Origin: Cetobacterium sp. 2A | GTDB taxonomy: Bacteria; Fusobacteriota; Fusobacteriia; Fusobacteriales; Fusobacteriaceae | DNA length: 64,000 bases | Assembly: GCF_014250685.1 (NCBI RefSeq) | Contig: NZ_JACFAJ010000004.1 | Location: 1-64,000, forward strand | Reading direction: 5' to 3' | Part shown: in pieces, positions 61,963 through 64,000 of the stretch | Layout of the letters: every line of letters starts with the position of its first letter | How positions within the stretch are numbered: the first letter of the stretch is position 1 | Program-made: the position numbers and the translations under genes | The notes under the pieces: model-generated | What the model was told of the DNA's origin: nothing | Databases searched by the model: none | The model's input: only the letters and a program-made list of their open reading frames with translations

Positions 61963-64000
61963 TAGTTTTCTCCATGTGTTTTTTAATTTGTTGCATCTCT
62001 TTTACTAATTCATTTATTTGTTTTTGCTGTTCTTGTATTGCTTTTGTTAGAACTGGGATAAACTCAGTATAACCAATACTTAAAACTTCTTTTCCACCAT
62101 TTATAGAATGGTCTTGATAGCCACCAAAATCAACTCCCAGTTCTCTCATAGTTTGAAATACTTCTTGCGCTATAAATCCTTGATGAAGTCTCCATCCTTT
62201 TTTACTTCCATCTTTTTTTATACTTTCAATATCAAATATTTTCAATGCTTCTGCACGATTTATCTTTCTACCTTTTTTATTTAATTTTTCTATTTTTTTT
62301 CTAATTTTATCAATTTCTTGATAGTTTCTGTAAGATTCTCTATAGTCAAATCTGTATTCCCTAGGCTTTAATTTCATAATGAACCCTAGTCCTAGTCTTG
62401 TATCTTTTATATCAGTTTTATCTCTTTCGTCCGAACGATTCTGAACACTCCCATAACAATAAGCTGTTGTAGATCTATCACCAAGTTGTAGTTGATGATC
62501 TCCAGTTACAGTTGACCTGTATCCTAAACATGTTGTGAATGAAAAATCATTAATACCTTCTCCACTCTGAAATCCTACCGCTGTATTGAAATCTCCATAT
62601 TGTAAATTACGAAGAGACCCTGATCCTAAAGCTGTATTCCCACTTGCACTGTATCTTCTGTCGCATAAAGCCTCACTTCCAAATGCTGTATTATCAGTGC
62701 CTGAGCTTGTTTTGAAGAGAGCTTCATTTCCTACCGCTGTATTATTTCTTTCAAGCATCTCTTCACCATCAACTTTATTGAAAATTACTGAAGAACTGTT
62801 GTATCTAAATGAACCACCAACTGATATTTTTCCATTATCAATATTAATTCCTTCTCCTATTTGAACTATACCTCTTCCATTTTTTGTTGAAATTGGATAT
62901 ATTGGGTTAATTACTCCATCTGGATTAATCTGCATATTTACACCAACTCTCACTCCACCAATACCTGTTTTTGATGCTATTGGCAGCTCAGCTATGTCTG
63001 GAATTTCAACAGATATTTTCCCTTCTTTATCTACAGTGATATTATCCCCTATAATAACACTACCCAAAGAGGTTTTTGTAGCTGGGGTTAAATTTAGATT
63101 CAAACCTCCCATATTAACGACAAACTCGAAACTAGTATTTCTTTTTTCAAATAGTTTTCCATTGTCCTTATCATTAGAACTTATTACTACATATTCCCCA
63201 AAGTTAATATCTTCATTTATAAAATCAGATTCCATTTCTACAATAGATGAGTAAGTTTTAGCTATGTAGAAAGAATCTCCTTTTTGCCCACGTGGAGATG
63301 TAAATGTTTCTGTTGTTTTTGTTCCATCCTCTAATACTAAAACATATTTAGCATCTCCGTTTTCTGTTGTTCCCACATACTCGGAATTTGCTATTCCATT
63401 ACCCCTATCTCCTTTTATAGATAAGAGGTAATCTTCGTATGTTTTCCCAGGATTTTTTTGCAACCAGTCTTCAGAAGCGCTAAGTCCTGTATTTCCTTTT
63501 AATTCTTCTTTGTGTTCCTCTATATATGTATCTAAATCACTGTAGAAATTCTTAAGCTTATCTTCAAATTCGATATATATTTCATCTCTTAACTTTTCAA
63601 AGTCTACTTTAGAATCTACCACAAGCTCTTTAAAATCATTTATAAAAGTTTGTATCTGTTCTCTGACGTATGAAGCTGGCAACGGGTCTATAACCTCGTA
63701 TAGAGTTCCAGCTTTAAAGTTATATATATTATTCAAAGTAATTGTATTAGCATGAGTGTCTATTGTATAATCTCTTTCTAAGAAATATATATCGCCTTCA
63801 ATATTTAGAATTGCTCTATTTGAAAGAGGAACTAACTCAGCGCCTGTAGGTACTTGTATAACTTTTTGTCCTTCTACTAAAGTTCCTTTAATTTTTCTAA
63901 ATCCAATATTTCTAATATTCTCTTTCAATAGTTCGATTATTTCTTTAGTTAAAAAGCCTTCAGGATTGATTAGTTGCTCTATTTTACTTTCTGTGCTTAT
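61955..64000 (-). CDS. Tail fibre, C-terminal part (second copy, cut by window edge)
   Basis: Copy of 14302-16758 that keeps about 680 C-terminal residues, including the adhesin-like head and S74 domain. Its 5' end lies beyond base 64000. Confidence 0.85.
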   Translation of the reverse strand: MSTESKIEQLINPEGFLTKEIIELLKENIRNIGFRKIKGTLVEGQKVIQVPTGAELVPLSNRAILNIEGDIYFLERDYTIDTHANTITLNNIYNFKAGTLYEVIDPLPASYVREQIQTFINDFKELVVDSKVDFEKLRDEIYIEFEDKLKNFYSDLDTYIEEHKEELKGNTGLSASEDWLQKNPGKTYEDYLLSIKGDRGNGIANSEYVGTTENGDAKYVLVLEDGTKTTETFTSPRGQKGDSFYIAKTYSSIVEMESDFINEDINFGEYVVISSNDKDNGKLFEKRNTSFEFVVNMGGLNLNLTPATKTSLGSVIIGDNITVDKEGKISVEIPDIAELPIASKTGIGGVRVGVNMQINPDGVINPIYPISTKNGRGIVQIGEGINIDNGKISVGGSFRYNSSSVIFNKVDGEEMLERNNTAVGNEALFKTSSGTDNTAFGSEALCDRRYSASGNTALGSGSLRNLQYGDFNTAVGFQSGEGINDFSFTTCLGYRSTVTGDHQLQLGDRSTTAYCYGSVQNRSDERDKTDIKDTRLGLGFIMKLKPREYRFDYRESYRNYQEIDKIRKKIEKLNKKGRKINRAEALKIFDIESIKKDGSKKGWRLHQGFIAQEVFQTMRELGVDFGGYQDHSINGGKEVLSIGYTEFIPVLTKAIQEQQKQINELVKEMQQIKKHMEKTNE

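Larger units (their letters stand above)
54457..64000 (+). repeat. Direct second copy of 6805-16347
   Basis: This block is collinear with 6805-16347 at an offset of about 47,653. It is the cleaner copy: the 119-residue, 53-residue, 371-residue and holin genes are all intact here. Confidence 0.95.

Overview
The window is AT-rich phage DNA with short, tightly packed genes. It looks like a plasmid-prophage (phage-plasmid) of a Fusobacteriota-like or other low-GC anaerobe. The host guess rests on base composition, protein style and the CRISPR repeat type, and is only moderately secure. No tRNA, rRNA, integrase or cas gene was seen.

Layout of the window. One complete genome unit of about 47.65 kb runs from about 6805 to 54456. 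From 54457 to 64000 the sequence repeats 6805-16347 in direct orientation, with scattered single-base differences, so the molecule is circular or concatemeric. Bases 1-6810 are an inverted, indel-rich copy of 6805-13624, joined through a 6-base inverted microhomology. This is most simply a fold-back assembly or amplification artefact. Many genes therefore appear two or three times, and frame breaks in one copy are intact in another.

Late genes fill the minus strand from about 38.9 kb down to 12.0 kb. In order they are a Com-like regulator, an unknown II/X-like protein, a ParB-domain DNA methyltransferase, a TerS-like protein, a candidate cos site and a lambda-type head module (Nu1, A, W, B, C with nested scaffold, D, E, FI, FII, Z). 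A P2-type contractile tail follows (sheath, tube, frameshifted chaperone, tape measure, X, D, V, U, gp25/W, J, I, fibre with S74 chaperone), then holin and M15 endolysin. From 39 to 43.2 kb there are small unknown genes on both strands with duplicated promoter elements. From 43.2 to 44.1 kb there is an immunity region with two XRE genes, divergent promoters and repeated ATTTCT-N4-AGAAAT operators. From 44.1 to 46.9 kb there are early and replication genes. From 47.0 to 50.0 kb there is an iteron origin, a Rep_3 initiator, ParA and a ParB-like protein, which explain maintenance without integration.

Accessory genes run from 50 kb round the circle to 11.9 kb. They are two MNT-type nucleotidyltransferases next to a Fic protein with Gln in place of the catalytic His, an HU-like protein, an XRE-ImmA/IrrE-PIN operon, and a serine recombinase beside TTGCCGAT palindromes. 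After these come small membrane proteins, a cas-less CRISPR mini-array with 8 spacers, a small lipoprotein, and a 371-residue unknown protein with a small membrane partner.
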